Origin: Sulfobacillus benefaciens
Lineage (GTDB): Bacteria; Bacillota; Sulfobacillia; Sulfobacillales; Sulfobacillaceae
Length of the DNA: 59,629 bases
Assembly: GCA_003023725.1 (NCBI GenBank)
Contig: PXYT01000001.1
Location: 251,124-310,752, forward strand
Reading direction: 5' to 3'
Both the position numbers and the translations under genes were made by a program. The notes under the pieces are model-generated. The model was not told the DNA's origin, ran no database searches, and saw nothing but the letters and a program-made list of their open reading frames with translations. Positions 23,469 through 31,589 of the stretch are shown one piece after another; positions within the stretch are counted from its first letter, which is position 1; each line of letters begins with the position of its first letter.

Positions 23469-23822
23469 ATGCAGAATGCATCGCCGACTTTGGTCGTTCT
23501 GACTACGGGGAAAGAGGCGTTTGTGCGAGCCAATGCTGTACTACAAATGACCTTAATGCTTTCGAAATTTGGACAGAAACCCGTAGAACTTCTTACGTTG
23601 GGACCGGGCATCGAAATTCTGAAAGCCAACCAGAAGAATTCTCCCCAGTTTGCCCAGCAACTGAACGCCATGAAAGAAGCAGGCATAGAAATTGCAGTCT
23701 GCGAACAATCCATGCAAAACCTGGGGCTCACATCCGACCAAATGTTTGAAGCCAAGATTGTTCGCGGCGGGGAGGAAGTTGCCCGCCGCATCCAAGAAGG
23801 CTACACCGTTTTAACATTTTAG
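23469..23822 (+). CDS. DsrE/DsrF-like small sulfur-family protein
   Basis: A 117-residue cytoplasmic alpha/beta protein of the DsrE fold: strand TLVVLTTGKEAF, helix, strand PVELLTLGPGIEIL, then AMKEAGIEIAVCEQSMQNLGL, where the cysteine before the conserved turn is the usual sulfur-carrying position, and IVRGGEEVARRIQEGYTVLTF. DsrE-like proteins relay persulfide or thiosulfonate groups in sulfur oxidisers; this lone member may do so or may have another role. Start ATG 23469 follows AAGGAGG. It is the only + strand gene inside 37 kb of minus-strand genes and has its own control region with a palindrome. It is separated from spoIIIAH by a terminator hairpin. Confidence 0.8.
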   Translation: MQNASPTLVVLTTGKEAFVRANAVLQMTLMLSKFGQKPVELLTLGPGIEILKANQKNSPQFAQQLNAMKEAGIEIAVCEQSMQNLGLTSDQMFEAKIVRGGEEVARRIQEGYTVLTF

Positions 23823-23854
23823 GGTAACCATGAATACGGGTAGGTTATAGCCGG

Positions 23855-23890
23855 AAAAAGAGGGGGAGCACGAAATGTGTTCCCCCTCTT
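23855..23890 (-). terminator. Strong terminator of the spoIIIA operon, shared with dsrE-like gene
   Basis: AAGAGGGGGA (23858-23867) pairs with TCCCCCTCTT (23881-23890); the stem extends inward with GCAC/GTGT. On the minus strand it ends in CTTTTT, typical of an intrinsic terminator for spoIIIAH. On the + strand the U-tract is short, so it may act less well for the convergent gene. Confidence 0.85.
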
Positions 23891-23908
23891 AGGCACTAGG
23901 TTCCCGGA

Positions 23909-24409
23909 TCAGGACTTTGGCAGAATCACGACATCTTGAGGCGGCAGACTGCTGACTTCCGTAATCGTATTGGCTATCCGTCCAATTTGCCCAGAATTCA
24001 AATGACTGGCACCGACCACAACAACCGCCTTATTCTGGGTAATAGTCACGGCACTCAGAGGAAATCCGCGTGCGGACAGCAAACCCTCCGCCTGGGTTTC
24101 CGCTTTGAGCTCCTGAGTATCCCGAACCATCGTCGCTGTCGCCTGGTCCTTAGCGGTGCGGGATATTGAGGGATTCGTGACCAGGGCCTTCAACGTCGCA
24201 ATTTCTTCCGTCATGACCCGGTCACGGTGCATGCGGTAGTTGACAAAATAATTTTCTAGATTACCGACACTGTGGGATTGTTGCTTCTGGGAGGTAACAG
24301 TCGTGTATGCGGTGGCATTTGGAGACGTGCGGTGATACACCACATATCCCAACAATACAGCCAGTACGGTAACAAACGCCGCAAATCGTACAATTTGGGG
24401 ACGATTCAT
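23909..24409 (-). CDS. spoIIIAH: Stage III sporulation protein AH
   Basis: Mother-cell component of the A-Q 'feeding tube' complex; its extracellular part binds forespore SpoIIQ. The 166-residue product has a single N-terminal membrane anchor (about 7-25, RFAAFVTVLAVLLGYVVY). An extracytoplasmic alpha/beta ring-building domain related to EscJ/FliF follows, with helix FVNYRMHRDRVMTEEIATLK and the terminal strands KAVVVVGASHL and VSSLPPQDVVILPKS. Start ATG 24409 follows GGAGAG. It is the last gene of the eight-gene operon and is followed by a strong terminator. Confidence 0.94.
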   Translation of the reverse strand: MNRPQIVRFAAFVTVLAVLLGYVVYHRTSPNATAYTTVTSQKQQSHSVGNLENYFVNYRMHRDRVMTEEIATLKALVTNPSISRTAKDQATATMVRDTQELKAETQAEGLLSARGFPLSAVTITQNKAVVVVGASHLNSGQIGRIANTITEVSSLPPQDVVILPKS

Positions 24410-24442
24410 TTCTTTTTCTCTCCTCTCGATCGAAAATCGCAA

Positions 24443-24955
24443 TTACGCCGACGGCAATATCAGCACTTGATAAGGTTGGACCTGCAACAGGGTCTCGACA
24501 GCCTGAGCCAGCTCCGCTCGGACCACGGGATTCCGAGCAGAAGGTGTTACCACAACAACGCCCTGGACAGCAGGACCTATTTCATCCAGAGGCACAACCG
24601 ACTCCCCCGAATTGGTGGTAATCACAACCGGTGAAGAACCTTGGGAACTGGCATTAGACGAGGCATATTGCGAGGTCATGCTTCGGCTCAGAGTGACGGC
24701 TACGGATACCCCATGAACCTGGGGAATAGCCTGCAAAATCTGACGAAGTTGTTGGGATACCTCCTGTTCTTGCTGAATTAACGGCCCTTTGGACACAGAT
24801 TTTTGTGATGAATGAGGAGGGGAAGGCACCGACGGACCAAAACTTCCAAATCCCAGCAGTAACACTCCCAATAGGCCAACACCGATCAGGCGATATAGCT
24901 GCGGACGATCCCGGCTGGAGACTTTTTTCCACCACTCCTGAAAATTGTTTGACAT
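24443..24955 (-). CDS. spoIIIAG: Stage III sporulation protein AG
   Basis: Forms the large ring of the SpoIIIA-SpoIIQ channel in the mother-cell membrane. A short cytoplasmic segment is followed by one membrane span (LIGVGLLGVLLLGFGSF, about 24-40). The ring-building domain contains QQLRQILQAIPQVHGVSVAVTL (as ILQAIPQVHGVSVAVTL, about 90) and VQGVVVVTPSARNPVV near 145. The 170 residues start at ATG 24955 after a moderate AAGGGG site. A serine-rich insertion (SQYASSNASSQGSSP) sits where homologs have a variable beta-rich insert. Confidence 0.93.
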   Translation of the reverse strand: MSNNFQEWWKKVSSRDRPQLYRLIGVGLLGVLLLGFGSFGPSVPSPPHSSQKSVSKGPLIQQEQEVSQQLRQILQAIPQVHGVSVAVTLSRSMTSQYASSNASSQGSSPVVITTNSGESVVPLDEIGPAVQGVVVVTPSARNPVVRAELAQAVETLLQVQPYQVLILPSA

Positions 24956-24989
24956 TGCCCTTTTCCCCTTTTGCCGTTGTCGTGTCAAT

Positions 24990-25487
24990 CTATGACTTTG
25001 CTTGTGTAGCCGGCTTTGTATTCGAGGGTCCTTGAACAACAAGGTGCACAGTGATTTGGTCTTTGTTTTGTCCTGTGCTCACTGCCAACGCCGCCTGGAT
25101 ATATCGGACCAACGTTTGAGTCGAAATGGGAGCGCCTGTCTTGACGTAGGCGTCATAATGATGTGGATTCGCCAGTGTAATGTGGCACGAGACAACCTGA
25201 GGATAACTAAGAACCATGGCCTCGGCCTGCCCCACCTGTTCTTGCTCGACTACCGCCTGAAAGGTGTTCCCGTTTCCCTCACCCAACAGTGCTGTGGAGG
25301 CAGGTATATTCTCGAGCCGGTGTATCAGACTCCACACCGGGGATACCATTGCCAGAAGCAGAACCAGGCCTACAATCAGCCCCGCATACTTTTTTAAGTC
25401 ACCCTTCGGCAATATGAACTGGGCCAAATTCCCCAGCAACACGATGACGATGAGTGATTTTACCCAGTGTCCAATCAATGCCATCAT
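24990..25487 (-). CDS. spoIIIAF: Stage III sporulation protein AF
   Basis: Membrane component of the mother-cell half of the channel. The 165 residues have two N-terminal membrane spans (about 5-22 and 37-55: SLIVIVLLGNLAQFILP and AGLIVGLVLLLAMVSPV). A small extracytoplasmic domain with a ring-building-like fold follows (VSCHITLANPHHYDAYVKT and DQITVHLVVQG). The start ATG shares one base with the spoIIIAE stop (TAATG), a translational coupling junction. Confidence 0.92.
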   Translation of the reverse strand: MMALIGHWVKSLIVIVLLGNLAQFILPKGDLKKYAGLIVGLVLLLAMVSPVWSLIHRLENIPASTALLGEGNGNTFQAVVEQEQVGQAEAMVLSYPQVVSCHITLANPHHYDAYVKTGAPISTQTLVRYIQAALAVSTGQNKDQITVHLVVQGPSNTKPATQAKS

Positions 25488-26650
25488 TACAGACCGGCTC
25501 CATTGGAAGCCGTGACCACGACCGTAATCATCAAGAAAAACATCAACGCCACGGACCCGGTGATGGCCAAAAGCCATCCGGCCGCTGTCGCCATAGTCTC
25601 CAGGGTTTTATTCACCCCACTCACCCCCAAAGGTTCCGTGGCGGCTGCACCAAGACGGTATAACACCATCATGATGAAGAGCTTGATCAAGGGAAAAGCT
25701 ACCAGAACAATGATGGTTAATGCTCCCACCACCGAGACGGCATTCTTGAGAAGCATCGACGATCCTAAAACAGCCTCCATCGCATCCGAAAATGCCTTGC
25801 CAACCACCGGAACAAAAGTGTTTGCCAAAAATTTTCCGGTGCGCAAGGTGACTCCGTCCGCGACCGATCCAGCAGATCCCTCGACTGCCATCACGCCCAA
25901 AAACAACGTCATCAATCCTCCCAGTAAGGTAAGTCCGGTCTGCCGCAGGAGCAGGGCCAGATTCTTTATGGAAAAGTTTGGCATCCAGTGCCCAACCAAA
26001 TCGATAATGGTGGCCAAGAGAACCAGAGGTAGCACCCACGACCGGGTCAGAACGGCGACCAGATTGACCGTCAGCATCATGATCGGGTGAAAAATGCCGG
26101 CCGATGCCACGGCGCCACTTCCGGCCATCAACACCACCAACAATGGAATCAAAGATTCCATGAGATGTACGACATCGGTTAAAAGATTATGAACCATGGA
26201 TAATGCCACTCCGAAAGAATGCAAGGCAATTAGAATCAACGCGGAAACAACCGCCATTTGCGCCAATTCCGCTATATGCCCCGATGCGTCAATCGACTCC
26301 GAAAGCCGGGAGAGAATCGCGGCCAGAACCGATAAGAGAAAGATCACCCCTAACACGCGACCCTCCTGCGCCAGATCCCCTCCGATTGCCTGAGCCATGG
26401 CAGAAAACAATTGATTCAAAGGAAAAGGATTCTTATGATGCAGAAGGTCCGACACAATTTCGGACACGGTTGGCACATGGATTTGAGGGTAAGGGTTAAC
26501 GAGCTGTGAGACTTGACGGTCCAGCGACTGGGTGTTGACACTTTGAGCTTGACGCTGAACCAGTGTATCAATGGATTGAGCAGAAACAAAGGGAGACAAA
26601 AATGCAATCATCCCGACTGCCAAAATAACAACCCAGAAACCCTTGCGCAT
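25487..26650 (-). CDS. spoIIIAE: Stage III sporulation protein AE
   Basis: The largest membrane protein of the operon, essential for sigma-G activity in the engulfed forespore. The 387 residues begin with a signal-like segment (about 5-24, VVILAVGMIAFLSPFVSAQ). They continue with an extracytoplasmic amphipathic region to about 95, then roughly seven to eight hydrophobic helices. A conserved patch LRTGKFLANTFVPVVGKAFSD (here LRTGKFLANTFVPVVG, about 270-290) is characteristic. RBS AAGGAGGGG precedes ATG 26650. Confidence 0.95.
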   Translation of the reverse strand: MRKGFWVVILAVGMIAFLSPFVSAQSIDTLVQRQAQSVNTQSLDRQVSQLVNPYPQIHVPTVSEIVSDLLHHKNPFPLNQLFSAMAQAIGGDLAQEGRVLGVIFLLSVLAAILSRLSESIDASGHIAELAQMAVVSALILIALHSFGVALSMVHNLLTDVVHLMESLIPLLVVLMAGSGAVASAGIFHPIMMLTVNLVAVLTRSWVLPLVLLATIIDLVGHWMPNFSIKNLALLLRQTGLTLLGGLMTLFLGVMAVEGSAGSVADGVTLRTGKFLANTFVPVVGKAFSDAMEAVLGSSMLLKNAVSVVGALTIIVLVAFPLIKLFIMMVLYRLGAAATEPLGVSGVNKTLETMATAAGWLLAITGSVALMFFLMITVVVTASNGAGL

Positions 26651-26660
26651 AGTCCCCTCC

Positions 26661-27053
26661 TTACGACGGAATCATTTTCAGGACCGTATCCAAAATGGCG
26701 CTGACCAACGGCAAGGCAAGTGCCAAAATGACGATCTTGGCGCCCACTTCAATCCGCCATCCTATTCCCGCTTCTCCGGAATCATTAGCAATATGAGCGG
26801 CAAAGGTCGCCAGATAAGCAATGCCGATGACCCTTAACAGTAGTCCCAGATATAAACCTCGAATCTTGACTTGATCCACGAGTTGCAAAATACCCGTCAA
26901 GACATGGGACAAGGGGGAAAGCAGCAAAAGAAGCAAAACAACCCCTATGGCTAGTCGCAAAACGACGCCGATATCCCGTCTCTCTTCGCGGATGATCACC
27001 AGCAAGATGGTTCCGACAAGACCGAGAAATACCAGCTTGAGGATGATTTGCAA
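26661..27053 (-). CDS. spoIIIAD: Stage III sporulation protein AD
   Basis: A 130-residue protein with four predicted membrane helices, homologous over its length to SpoIIIAD and internally similar to SpoIIIAC. Visible segments include LVFLGLVGTILLVIIREERRD, LRLAIGVVLLLLLLSPL, LYLGLLLRVIGIAYLATFAA and VILALALPLVSAILDTVLKMIP. The central conserved GIAYLATFAAHIANDSGE block is diagnostic. Start TTG 27053 follows AGGAGAGG. It probably contributes to the channel's export-platform-like part. Confidence 0.94.
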   Translation of the reverse strand: MQIILKLVFLGLVGTILLVIIREERRDIGVVLRLAIGVVLLLLLLSPLSHVLTGILQLVDQVKIRGLYLGLLLRVIGIAYLATFAAHIANDSGEAGIGWRIEVGAKIVILALALPLVSAILDTVLKMIPS

Positions 27054-27069
27054 CGATTTCCTCTCCTTT

Positions 27070-27270
27070 TCACAAGTTAAACAGGGTGCGCACGGTATTG
27101 AAGAGCTGCTGAACTTCCCGCAGAACCAAGAGAAACCCTACGGCCACGCCCGCCAGTGCCACCAGTTGGCCCCATTCTTTCCGGTCCAATCGTTCCAGCA
27201 CACTGTACGCTACCGTGACAAGAATGCCGATGCCTGCAAGACGCACGATTAAATCAATGTTGTTCGTCAT
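27070..27270 (-). CDS. spoIIIAC: Stage III sporulation protein AC
   Basis: A 66-residue two-helix membrane protein: DLIVRLAGIGILVTVAYSVLE, then a short charged turn (RLDRKEW), then LVALAGVAVGFLLVLREV. Length and layout match SpoIIIAC exactly. Start ATG 27270 has GGAGTG 6 nt upstream; the frame is open further upstream, but that part overlaps spoIIIAB and has no similarity. Confidence 0.93.
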   Translation of the reverse strand: MTNNIDLIVRLAGIGILVTVAYSVLERLDRKEWGQLVALAGVAVGFLLVLREVQQLFNTVRTLFNL

Positions 27271-27287
27271 ATCTTCACTCCGTTCGC

Positions 27288-27788
27288 TCAGATAAGAACG
27301 ATTACGATGGCGACACCGGTCAAAGAAACCAAGATTTCCATCATCCGTGCCGTTTTTAACCCCTGAGTCCTGGCTTCCTGCAGTTGCCGCGCCAATTTCT
27401 CCTGAGTCCCTTGCAGATACTCGAGTTGGTAGTCTACTGAGGATTTTCCCAGAACTTGGGCCAGGTTTTCCCAGATTTCCCGGTCGCTGTCCCATAGACC
27501 GCTCACGCGACTTAAGGCATGATGAAATGCCGTCGTAAAAGCGCTCTCGTGCCCGTCAATTTGCTGTGAAAGGTACTCGGCCATCGGTTTCCAAGCCGCA
27601 TAGGAGTCGCTCGCGCGTTGAAAAGCATCCGTAAGCACACGGTGGTGCCAACCAATTTCGGAACGTAATCGATCCAATAGGCCTAGCCCTTGTTCCAAAC
27701 ACCTGATCCGTTGACGATAGGGGTCGGCAAAAAAATGCCCCAGCCACCAGGCCGCAATAATCACCAAAAGAGAGCCAACCAGTTTCAT
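27288..27788 (-). CDS. spoIIIAB: Stage III sporulation protein AB
   Basis: A 166-residue protein with N- and C-terminal membrane segments (KLVGSLLVIIAAWWLGHFF and MMEILVSLTGVAIVIVLI) flanking a helical cytoplasmic part. The conserved GLLDRLRSEIGWHHRVLTDA and the C-terminal KTARMMEILVSLTG are diagnostic. It resembles GspF-type platform proteins and probably pairs with the SpoIIIAA ATPase. Start ATG 27788 overlaps the spoIIIAA stop by 4 bp. Confidence 0.94.
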   Translation of the reverse strand: MKLVGSLLVIIAAWWLGHFFADPYRQRIRCLEQGLGLLDRLRSEIGWHHRVLTDAFQRASDSYAAWKPMAEYLSQQIDGHESAFTTAFHHALSRVSGLWDSDREIWENLAQVLGKSSVDYQLEYLQGTQEKLARQLQEARTQGLKTARMMEILVSLTGVAIVIVLI

Positions 27789-28693
27789 GATGCGTTCTGC
27801 CAAATCTTTTGGTTTTTGTGCCAAACTTCCCGAACCACCCCCGGGTGTCCCGGACTTTGCAGAATGGCCACGGAGTCAAAAAGTTCAAGCAAGGACAAAC
27901 CCCACGTTGGCTGGCAGCGCAAGTCCTCACAAGTACCGGCGTGGACACTGGCGACGACTTTTACACCGGCAGTCAGTGCACGCCGCACTGCGGGCAAGTC
28001 CTCCCCATTGCCCAACTCGTCTACCACAACACGGTCCGGCCCCAGCGTCCTAATGGCTAACATCATTCCTTCTGCCTTGGGCCACCCATCCAAGACATCA
28101 ATATGCGCGCCTAGATCAAATCCATAATGCCCTCTGTGGTACGCTGCCAACTCGGAGCGTTCATCAATAACGGCAACGCGTTCTCCGCTTTCGCTCACCA
28201 TGCGAATCAAATCCCGCAAGAGCGTCGTTTTTCCACTGCGGGGCGGACCCGCAACGAGTACCGACTTCATATCCAGTTGTTGTCGCCGAAAGAGAGAGAT
28301 AAGGCTCTGTGCTGCGCCCCGGATGTTCCGGGCTCGCCGGAAATTTAGTCCGGAAATATCCGTCATCGTCACGACCTGTCCGTCTTTCCAGACCGCTTTC
28401 CCCGCTACGCCCACGCGATGTCCTCCCGGCAAGCTCAGAAATCCCTGGCGTAATTCCTCTGTACGGGCATACAACGAATGATCCGCGATAATTCCGACGA
28501 TATGGTCTAAATCTTGCTGTTGAATTGTCATCACCTGACTCGCGATCTTCAAGGGCACGACGCCATTCGTTCCGTAACAATAAACAGGACGATTCAATCG
28601 AAACCGCACTTCCTCCAGTAACCCAAGGCAGTCCCGCGGTAATTCCAAAACAGCGGTTCTCCATGGATTGGGAAGGTACGTCCAAGGTTCCAT
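27785..28693 (-). CDS. spoIIIAA: Stage III sporulation protein AA (secretion-type ATPase)
   Basis: Cytoplasmic ATPase energising the SpoIIIA channel, related to type II/IV secretion ATPases. The Walker A AGPPRSGKTTLLRDLI is at about 148-163. The Walker B-like segment DRVVVDELGNGED (about 215-230) and the later VVASVHAGTCEDL complete the nucleotide site. The early GLLEEVRFRLNRPVYCY and the GYLSLPGGHRVGVAG-like QGFLSLPGGHRVGVAGKAV are family features. Start ATG 28693 has AGGAG 8 nt upstream. It is the first gene of the operon. Confidence 0.95.
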   Translation of the reverse strand: MEPWTYLPNPWRTAVLELPRDCLGLLEEVRFRLNRPVYCYGTNGVVPLKIASQVMTIQQQDLDHIVGIIADHSLYARTEELRQGFLSLPGGHRVGVAGKAVWKDGQVVTMTDISGLNFRRARNIRGAAQSLISLFRRQQLDMKSVLVAGPPRSGKTTLLRDLIRMVSESGERVAVIDERSELAAYHRGHYGFDLGAHIDVLDGWPKAEGMMLAIRTLGPDRVVVDELGNGEDLPAVRRALTAGVKVVASVHAGTCEDLRCQPTWGLSLLELFDSVAILQSPGHPGVVREVWHKNQKIWQNAS

Positions 28694-28739
28694 CGTTTTC
28701 ACTCCTGTTCATCACTGGATCTTGATTCCAGTTGTTTGA

Positions 28740-28768
28740 TATTTATGGACACCGTAGACAAGTTATGC
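28740..28768 (-). promoter_or_regulatory. Candidate sigma-E promoter of the spoIIIA operon
   Basis: On the minus strand GCATAACT (28761-28768) is followed by 13 bp and CATAAATA (28740-28747). This resembles the sigma-E pattern (-35 near G-C/T-ATATT, -10 CATACAAT), and the Bacillus operon is sigma-E controlled. It lies about 50 nt before the spoIIIAA start and after the terminator of the upstream gene. Match quality is moderate. Confidence 0.4.
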
Positions 28769-28773
28769 TATCC

Positions 28774-28815
28774 AAATAAAGACCCGCAGCCAAAAGGCCA
28801 CGGGTTCCTTATTTA
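28774..28815 (-). terminator. Terminator between CD1247-like gene and spoIIIAA
   Basis: AAATAAAGACCCG...GCC and GGCCACGGGTTCCTTATTT form a long imperfect hairpin (28774-28791 with 28797-28815) around a short A-rich loop. On the minus strand it runs into CTTTATTTGG. It separates the upstream gene (28850) from the spoIIIA promoter. Confidence 0.65.
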
Positions 28816-28849
28816 GAGGGTTTAATGAATGCGAAGGCTACCAGCTCGG

Positions 28850-29356
28850 TTAACGATATGAGTCGTAGGGGTCTTCATCGTCATCAGATTCTTCCATGAT
28901 GATGGAGTCTTCCTGGCCGTCAAAGATCACGTTCCCGCAATGAGGACAGGACAACTGAATGTCGATTCGTTGAAACAGCCTTGGATTGTAGGACGATTCT
29001 TGATGACATACGGGACATTCCAGTGCAATATAAGAAGGAATGTTTCGGTCAAGACCGTCAATGAATGCTTCGCCCGCTAGCACGTCATCATCGTCGTCAA
29101 AGTTTACGGTACCGTCTTTGTCACCGCTGTCTTCTTGATAGACTTCTTCTTCCACATCCAGCAAATCACCATCCAGTTCTTCAAGAAAATCTTCGATCTC
29201 AGCTTGATTAACCGCGACTTCTTCCACATCAAGTACCACATCTCTCAATACACCAATCATCTCTTCGATAATTTTCCCCTCTCGACTTCGAGAGCCCACG
29301 TCGTATCGTTCAGCCAAACCGACCAGCCGCGAAACCTTCCGTCTGAGATCTGCCAC
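28850..29356 (-). CDS. CD1247-like acidic protein with zinc ribbon
   Basis: A 168-residue cytoplasmic protein. The N-terminal helical part (RKVSRLVGLAERYDVGSRSREGK split here as RLVGLAERYDV, then KIIEEMIGVLRDVVLDVEE) matches what is annotated as the CD1247 N-terminal domain in Clostridia (memory). A very acidic linker follows (EEELDGDLLDVEEEVY, DDDDDV). The C-terminus has two knuckles, ECPVCHQES and LSCPHCGNVI, forming a likely zinc ribbon, then an acidic tail. Start GTG 29356 follows AAGGAGGTG. In many spore formers it lies between efp and spoIIIAA, as here. The function is unknown. Confidence 0.8.
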   Translation of the reverse strand: MADLRRKVSRLVGLAERYDVGSRSREGKIIEEMIGVLRDVVLDVEEVAVNQAEIEDFLEELDGDLLDVEEEVYQEDSGDKDGTVNFDDDDDVLAGEAFIDGLDRNIPSYIALECPVCHQESSYNPRLFQRIDIQLSCPHCGNVIFDGQEDSIIMEESDDDEDPYDSYR

Positions 29357-29416
29357 CCATCACACCTCCTTAGCCGTTACACTTCATACTATCTCCGTGA
29401 TTGGGTGTTTTCATGT

Positions 29417-29447
29417 AAAAAAAGACTGGGATCGCTCCCAGTCTTTT
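29417..29447 (-). terminator. Intrinsic terminator after efp
   Basis: AAAAGACTGGGA (29420-29431), loop TCGC, TCCCAGTCTTTT (29436-29447) is a perfect 12-bp stem followed on the minus strand by TTTTTTT. It closes the gcv-glyA-aroQ-pep-efp transcription unit. Confidence 0.93.
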
Positions 29448-29471
29448 CCGTGAAATCCGTCCGATGCAGAT

Positions 29472-30029
29472 TTAAGCACGACCAAGATATTGTCCTGTGC
29501 GTGTGTCGACCGAGATGATTTCTCCCTGTTCGACAAACAACGGAACTTTGACCACGGCACCGGTTTCCAATTTGGCGGGTTTCGTTCCTCCCGTCGCTGT
29601 ATCTCCTTTAAATCCAGGATCGGTTTCCACAATCCGTAGGTCCACACTATTGGGAAGCTCCACACCAATGCTGGTCCCTTTGTAGAGTACGACATAGCAC
29701 GTCATATTCTCTTTAAGAAAAAGCACGCCGTCTCCGATATCCGCGCTGTGCAAAGTTAATTGCTCGAAAGTTTCCGTATCCATAAACGTGTAGTCGTCTC
29801 CGCTGCTGTACAAAAACTGCATTTCGCGCTTTTCTACACGGGCCGCGGGTACCCGTTCTCCAGCGTTAAAAGTGCGGTCGACCACACCTCCCGTTTGCAG
29901 GTTTTTCAGTTTAGTGCGCACAAAGGCTGAACCCTTGCCAGGCTTTACATGCTGAAACTCGATGACCTGGAAGAGAACACCATCAAGTTCGATCGTTACA
30001 CCGTTTCGAAAATCGTTGGAAGAAATCAC
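29472..30029 (-). CDS. efp: Translation elongation factor P
   Basis: Binds between the P and E sites and relieves ribosome stalling at polyproline. The 185 residues from GTG 30029 are the exact usual length. The KOW-like N domain has the loop [19 protein letters not shown], where the lysine in KPGKG is the tip residue modified in some bacteria. Two OB domains follow, with EFEQLTLH-like [15 protein letters not shown] and the C-terminal signature near [18 protein letters not shown]. An upstream in-frame start at 30059 is less likely. The pep-efp-spoIIIA neighbourhood is widely conserved in Firmicutes. Confidence 0.96.
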   Translation of the reverse strand: MISSNDFRNGVTIELDGVLFQVIEFQHVKPGKGSAFVRTKLKNLQTGGVVDRTFNAGERVPAARVEKREMQFLYSSGDDYTFMDTETFEQLTLHSADIGDGVLFLKENMTCYVVLYKGTSIGVELPNSVDLRIVETDPGFKGDTATGGTKPAKLETGAVVKVPLFVEQGEIISVDTRTGQYLGRA

Positions 30030-30074
30030 CAGTAAACCACTCCCATTCCAAACCAACATCGCAGCATATGCTGA

Positions 30075-31133
30075 TTACTCTTTGTTCCATGCACTCAGCC
30101 GCGTTGAACCTTCTGCCGTCACCAACAACATATCTTCCAACCGCACACCCCCCACTTGTGGCAAATAGATACCGGGTTCAATGGTCACAACCATTCCCTC
30201 GTCCAACTTCACATCATTCGGAGGATTGGGACCCAACAACGGGTCCTCATGAACATCCAAACCCACACCATGACCGGTTCCGTGTCCGAAATACTCACCA
30301 AACCCTGCTTCTATAATAACGTCACGCACGATTTCATCAACTTGGGATGCGAAAACTCCAGCTCTCAGGGCCTTGATACCTGCTTTTTGGGCCTGTAATA
30401 CAATATCATAGATAATCTGCAATTTCCCGGAGCGCGCCCGATTCGTCAAAGGTATCGTAACCGTCTCATCCGAATGATATCCTTGGTAGACCGCCCCAAA
30501 ATCTATGGTGACCCAATCATCGTCCTCGAACCGCCGTTCCGTAGGCTTAGCATGAGGCAGCGAGCCACGTGGGCCCGACGCCACAATAGTAGGAAACGAC
30601 ACCCCTTCGGCTCCCTCTTCTTCCATCGCATGGTCCAAAGCCAGCTGAAACTCTCTCTCAGAAACTCCCGGATGCAAGTGGTCCAGAACCCCGGAAAGAG
30701 CCCGGTCCGCAATTTGAGCGGCCCGTTGGAGATGCGCTCTCTCCACATCGTCTTTTATGCGCCTTTCCCGCTCCACAATCCCGGTCAAGGGAACCCACTC
30801 CAAATCCCGGTATTGCGCGAGTAGCCGCAAGTAGTCGTGAACCGTCACGTGTTCAGCCTCGAATCCAATCCGTTTCCATCCCTGGCTCCGGGCCAGTTCC
30901 GCGGCCTTATCCCAAACACGCCGCGACTCCACAACCTCAAACAGTGTGGCTTCGGCCCGGGCTTGCTCCGTATACCGGGAATCCGTAATAAGAAACCGAT
31001 GAGCACCATCTATTAATAAACACCCCGCCGATCCTGTGAAGGCACTCAAATAATATCGATTTTGCCGGGAACAAACCATAAACGCATCTATGCCGGGACC
31101 ACAATTTTCCCATACCGCATCAATCCGCGACAT
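30075..31133 (-). CDS. M24 aminopeptidase (Xaa-Pro peptidase family, YqhT-like)
   Basis: Metal-dependent peptidase releasing N-terminal residues before proline. The 352 residues have a creatinase-type N domain (1-125) and a pita-bread catalytic domain. Metal ligands are recognisable: aspartates in TIDFGAVYQGYHSDET (about 215-232), histidine in GHGTGHGVGLDVHEDP (about 293-308), and glutamates in VTIEPGIYL and GGVRLEDML. Start ATG 31133 follows AAAGGGG. It sits between aroQ and efp as in Bacillus. Confidence 0.93.
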   Translation of the reverse strand: MSRIDAVWENCGPGIDAFMVCSRQNRYYLSAFTGSAGCLLIDGAHRFLITDSRYTEQARAEATLFEVVESRRVWDKAAELARSQGWKRIGFEAEHVTVHDYLRLLAQYRDLEWVPLTGIVERERRIKDDVERAHLQRAAQIADRALSGVLDHLHPGVSEREFQLALDHAMEEEGAEGVSFPTIVASGPRGSLPHAKPTERRFEDDDWVTIDFGAVYQGYHSDETVTIPLTNRARSGKLQIIYDIVLQAQKAGIKALRAGVFASQVDEIVRDVIIEAGFGEYFGHGTGHGVGLDVHEDPLLGPNPPNDVKLDEGMVVTIEPGIYLPQVGGVRLEDMLLVTAEGSTRLSAWNKE

Positions 31134-31160
31134 AACCCACCCCCTTTGAATAGCCGTTGA

Positions 31161-31589
31161 TTAAAGGCGCGCTTCACACAAATAGAAAACGGCCAGAAGA
31201 TACCCCTCGGCTCCAAAACCGCTCACTTGAGCCGTGACGACGGGAGCAATTAAGGAATGTGACCGAAAATCCTCCCGGGCATAAATGTTGCTGATGTGCA
31301 CTTCGATGACGGGAATCGAAAGAGCAGCCAGCGCGTCACGAATAGCGTAACTTTGATGAGTCCACGCACCCGGATTAATGACCAGACCCTCTACTCCTTG
31401 AGCAGCCAGATCTTCGATATAATCGATAACCGCACCTTCGTGATTGGATTGAAAATAAACCAGGGTACAGTCTTTAAATCGCTGCCGAAGAGCCTCAAAA
31501 ATCTGATCCCAGTCGCGGTTCCCATAAATGTGGGGTTGACGGCGCCCGAGAGTTCCCAAATTCGGACCATTCACGATGGCCACCTTCAT
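31161..31589 (-). CDS. aroQ: Type II 3-dehydroquinate dehydratase
   Basis: Third step of the shikimate pathway: dehydration of 3-dehydroquinate. The dodecameric type II enzyme is about 145 residues; here it is 142. It starts with the signature [21 protein letters not shown], seen here as [17 protein letters not shown] with the catalytic tyrosine. [30 protein letters not shown] (with asparagine and histidine) and [15 protein letters not shown] complete the active site. It overlaps the glyA stop by 4 bp, so the shikimate step is embedded in the glycine operon, apart from aroC/K/B/E downstream. Confidence 0.96.
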   Translation of the reverse strand: MKVAIVNGPNLGTLGRRQPHIYGNRDWDQIFEALRQRFKDCTLVYFQSNHEGAVIDYIEDLAAQGVEGLVINPGAWTHQSYAIRDALAALSIPVIEVHISNIYAREDFRSHSLIAPVVTAQVSGFGAEGYLLAVFYLCEARL

